A DNA stretch of 7,513 nucleotides from Deltaproteobacteria bacterium RIFCSPHIGHO2_02_FULL_40_11 (GTDB taxonomy: Bacteria; Bdellovibrionota; JACOXK01; 2-02-FULL-40-11): NCBI GenBank assembly GCA_001798105.1, contig MGRI01000051.1, forward strand, positions 1 to 7,513, read 5' to 3'. Below are positions 6,939-7,513 of this stretch, piece after piece. The notes under the pieces were generated by a model that was not told the DNA's origin, made no database searches, and saw nothing but the letters and a program-made list of their open reading frames with translations. The stretch's first letter is position 1. Each line of letters opens with the position of its first letter. The translations under genes and the position numbers were made by a program.

Positions 6939-7014
6939 TCGGGATGACTGGATTCGAACCAGCGATCTCTCCCACCCCAAGGGAGTGCTCTAGACCAGGC
7001 TAAGCCACATCCCG
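6939..7014 (-). tRNA. tRNA-Pro (anticodon GGG)
   Basis: The minus strand folds into a full cloverleaf. The acceptor stem is seven perfect pairs, CGGGATG (7014-7008) with CATCCCG (6946-6940), and the discriminator base is A (6939). The C1-G72 pair and A73 are the features expected of bacterial tRNA-Pro. The anticodon stem CTCCC/GGGAG encloses the loop TTGGGGT, giving anticodon GGG (6978-6976) for CCC and CCU codons, with G37 as usual for this tRNA. The T arm is GCTGG-TTCGAAT-CCAGT (final pairs allow G-T). CCA is not encoded, so it must be added enzymatically. merR lies upstream and the C39-like peptidase gene starts 8 bases downstream, so co-transcription is plausible. Confidence 0.97.
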
Positions 7015-7028
7015 ATACTCAGACATCT

Positions 7029-7057
7029 TTTTTAATTGGGAATACTTGGAATGACAA
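7029..7057 (-). promoter_or_regulatory. Possible promoter for tRNA-Pro
   Basis: On the minus strand TTGTCA (7057-7052, five of six matches to the -35 consensus) is followed after 17 bp by TAAAAA (7034-7029), four of six matches to TATAAT. The start of transcription would fall near 7022, some eight bases before the mature 5' end of tRNA-Pro. The -35 box lies inside the left copy of the local repeat. The -10 match is weak, and read-through from merR is an alternative. Confidence 0.28.
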
Positions 7058-7103
7058 CAACTTTATTGATTCCCGCTTTCGCGGGAATGACAACAACTTT
7101 ATT
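7048..7103. repeat. Two-copy repeat (36-bp period) with REP-like palindrome
   Basis: GGAATGACAACAACTTTATT occurs twice without mismatch, at 7048-7067 and 7084-7103. Between the copies lies a perfect palindrome, ATTCCCGC-TTTC-GCGGGAAT (7069-7088), an 8-bp stem with a four-base loop. The palindrome with its flanking TGACA closely resembles short interspersed palindromes (ATTCCCGC...GCGGGAATGACA) found in many unrelated bacterial genomes. The right copy ends directly against the merR stop codon (7104-7106). As RNA from merR it would form a stable hairpin, but no T-run follows, so it is not a classical rho-independent terminator; it could still protect the merR 3' end. Confidence 0.85.
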
Positions 7104-7478
7104 TCAATTGGCGCGGAGAAAACGGAGCAGTTCTTTGAGTTCGTATTTTACTTTTTTGAGTTGCTGGTTTTCGGGTGATTTTTCAATTTTTTGTTTTCTT
7201 TGAACGTTGTCTTTTTTAAGATCTTTGAGTTTCTTCCTGGCCCCTTCAATGCTAAATCGGTCCTGCCAAAGCAGTTTTTTAATTAAAAGAATGTTTTCAA
7301 TATCCTTTTTTTCATACATACGTTGCTTTGATTTTGATTTTTCGGGGGTCAGTTCTTTAAATTCAGTTTCCCAATACCGTAAAACATAGGATTCAATGCC
7401 TGTAATTTCGGATACTTCTCCGATTTTAAAATACATGCGGTCTGGGATTTCAGGCGTATAAAAGTCTTGAAGTTTCAT
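7104..7478 (-). CDS. MerR-family DNA-binding regulator (ihfA-linked type)
   Basis: The product is 124 residues. A MerR-type winged helix-turn-helix covers about residues 16-85: FKIGEVSEITGIESYVLRYW holds the recognition helix, ETEFKELTPEKS follows, QRMYEKKDIENILLIKKLL forms the wing and next helix, and FSIEGARKKL the last helix. The C-terminal 35 residues are charged and leucine-spaced (QQLKKVKYELKELLRFL), likely a dimerising coiled coil. There is no effector domain or metal-binding cysteine, so this is not a metal sensor. Small MerR proteins of this kind sit between ihfA and tRNA-Pro in many proteobacteria; their targets are poorly known. tRNA-Pro follows about 90 bp downstream. The start at 7478 has no Shine-Dalgarno; an internal ATG at codon 15 would still include the whole DNA-binding domain. 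Confidence 0.9.
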   Translation of the reverse strand: MKLQDFYTPEIPDRMYFKIGEVSEITGIESYVLRYWETEFKELTPEKSKSKQRMYEKKDIENILLIKKLLWQDRFSIEGARKKLKDLKKDNVQRKQKIEKSPENQQLKKVKYELKELLRFLRAN

Positions 7479-7484
7479 TTTAAA

Positions 7485-7513
7485 TTATCGGCTCGGGTTC
7501 AGTTGTTGTTTTA
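7485..7513 (-). CDS. Possible C-terminus of an upstream gene, perhaps ihfA
   Basis: Nine codons on the minus strand at the right edge read KQQLNPSR then TAA (7487-7485), ending six bases before the merR ATG. An ending like LKQQLN would suit the C-terminus of an integration host factor alpha subunit, and ihfA is the usual neighbour of this MerR type. A second frame (KTTTEPEPII, stop at 7482-7480) is also open to the edge, so the frame is not decided by this window. Confidence 0.33.

Noticed and set aside
6300..6946. Integrated element using the tRNA-Pro 3' end as attachment site, carrying the peptidase gene
   Set aside because: No second copy of the tRNA 3' end is visible downstream of the peptidase gene and no integrase is present.
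6931..6975. N-terminal extension of the C39-like peptidase by 15 residues into tRNA-Pro
   Set aside because: The extra codons are the T arm and acceptor stem of the tRNA, and the signal peptide begins properly at the ATG at 6930.
7048..7103. Minimal CRISPR array
   Set aside because: Only two 20-bp copies with a 16-bp palindromic spacer and no cas genes; a REP-like element explains it better.

Overview
The window is compact, AT-rich bacterial chromosome carrying housekeeping genes. Eight protein genes (one cut by the left edge), one tRNA gene and perhaps the tail of a ninth protein gene fill it, and no gap reaches 100 bases. The content points to Proteobacteria in the broad sense: ApaG, an ErpA-type iron-sulfur carrier, YgfZ/IBA57, BipA, and a short MerR-type regulator directly upstream of tRNA-Pro, an order known downstream of ihfA in many proteobacteria. 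The MerR protein reminds me most of deltaproteobacterial or Bdellovibrio-like relatives, and the aminopeptidase N is of the Streptomyces lividans type rather than the E. coli type. I cannot place the organism more precisely.

Layout from left to right: (1) the N-terminal part of an unrecognised exported protein (minus); (2) erpA-like A-type Fe-S carrier (plus), starting back to back with gene 1; (3) ygfZ/IBA57-like Fe-S assembly factor (minus), whose 3' end runs 78 bp into erpA; (4) pepN, an M1 zinc aminopeptidase (minus), coupled to ygfZ through a TAATG stop/start; (5) apaG (plus), divergent from pepN across 60 bp that hold two interlocked promoter candidates; (6) typA/bipA, a ribosome-associated GTPase (minus), overlapping the apaG 3' end by 8 bp; (7) a small exported C39-like cysteine peptidase (minus); (8) tRNA-Pro(GGG) (minus), only 8 nt ahead of the peptidase start; (9) a two-copy 36-bp-period repeat with a GC-rich palindrome; (10) a merR-like regulator (minus), preceded by what may be the last codons of ihfA.

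The minus strand from the right edge reads (ihfA?)-merR-tRNA-Pro-peptidase-typA with short gaps and no convincing terminator, so it may be one transcription unit. pepN-ygfZ is a second. The best functional link is erpA with ygfZ: A-type carriers and YgfZ/IBA57 proteins act together in late Fe-S cluster assembly, and here their genes share DNA at their 3' ends. I see no defence system, mobile element or CRISPR array. The points most worth a second look are the erpA/ygfZ overlap, the tRNA-peptidase junction, the interlocked promoters between pepN and apaG, and the scarcity of Shine-Dalgarno sequences.
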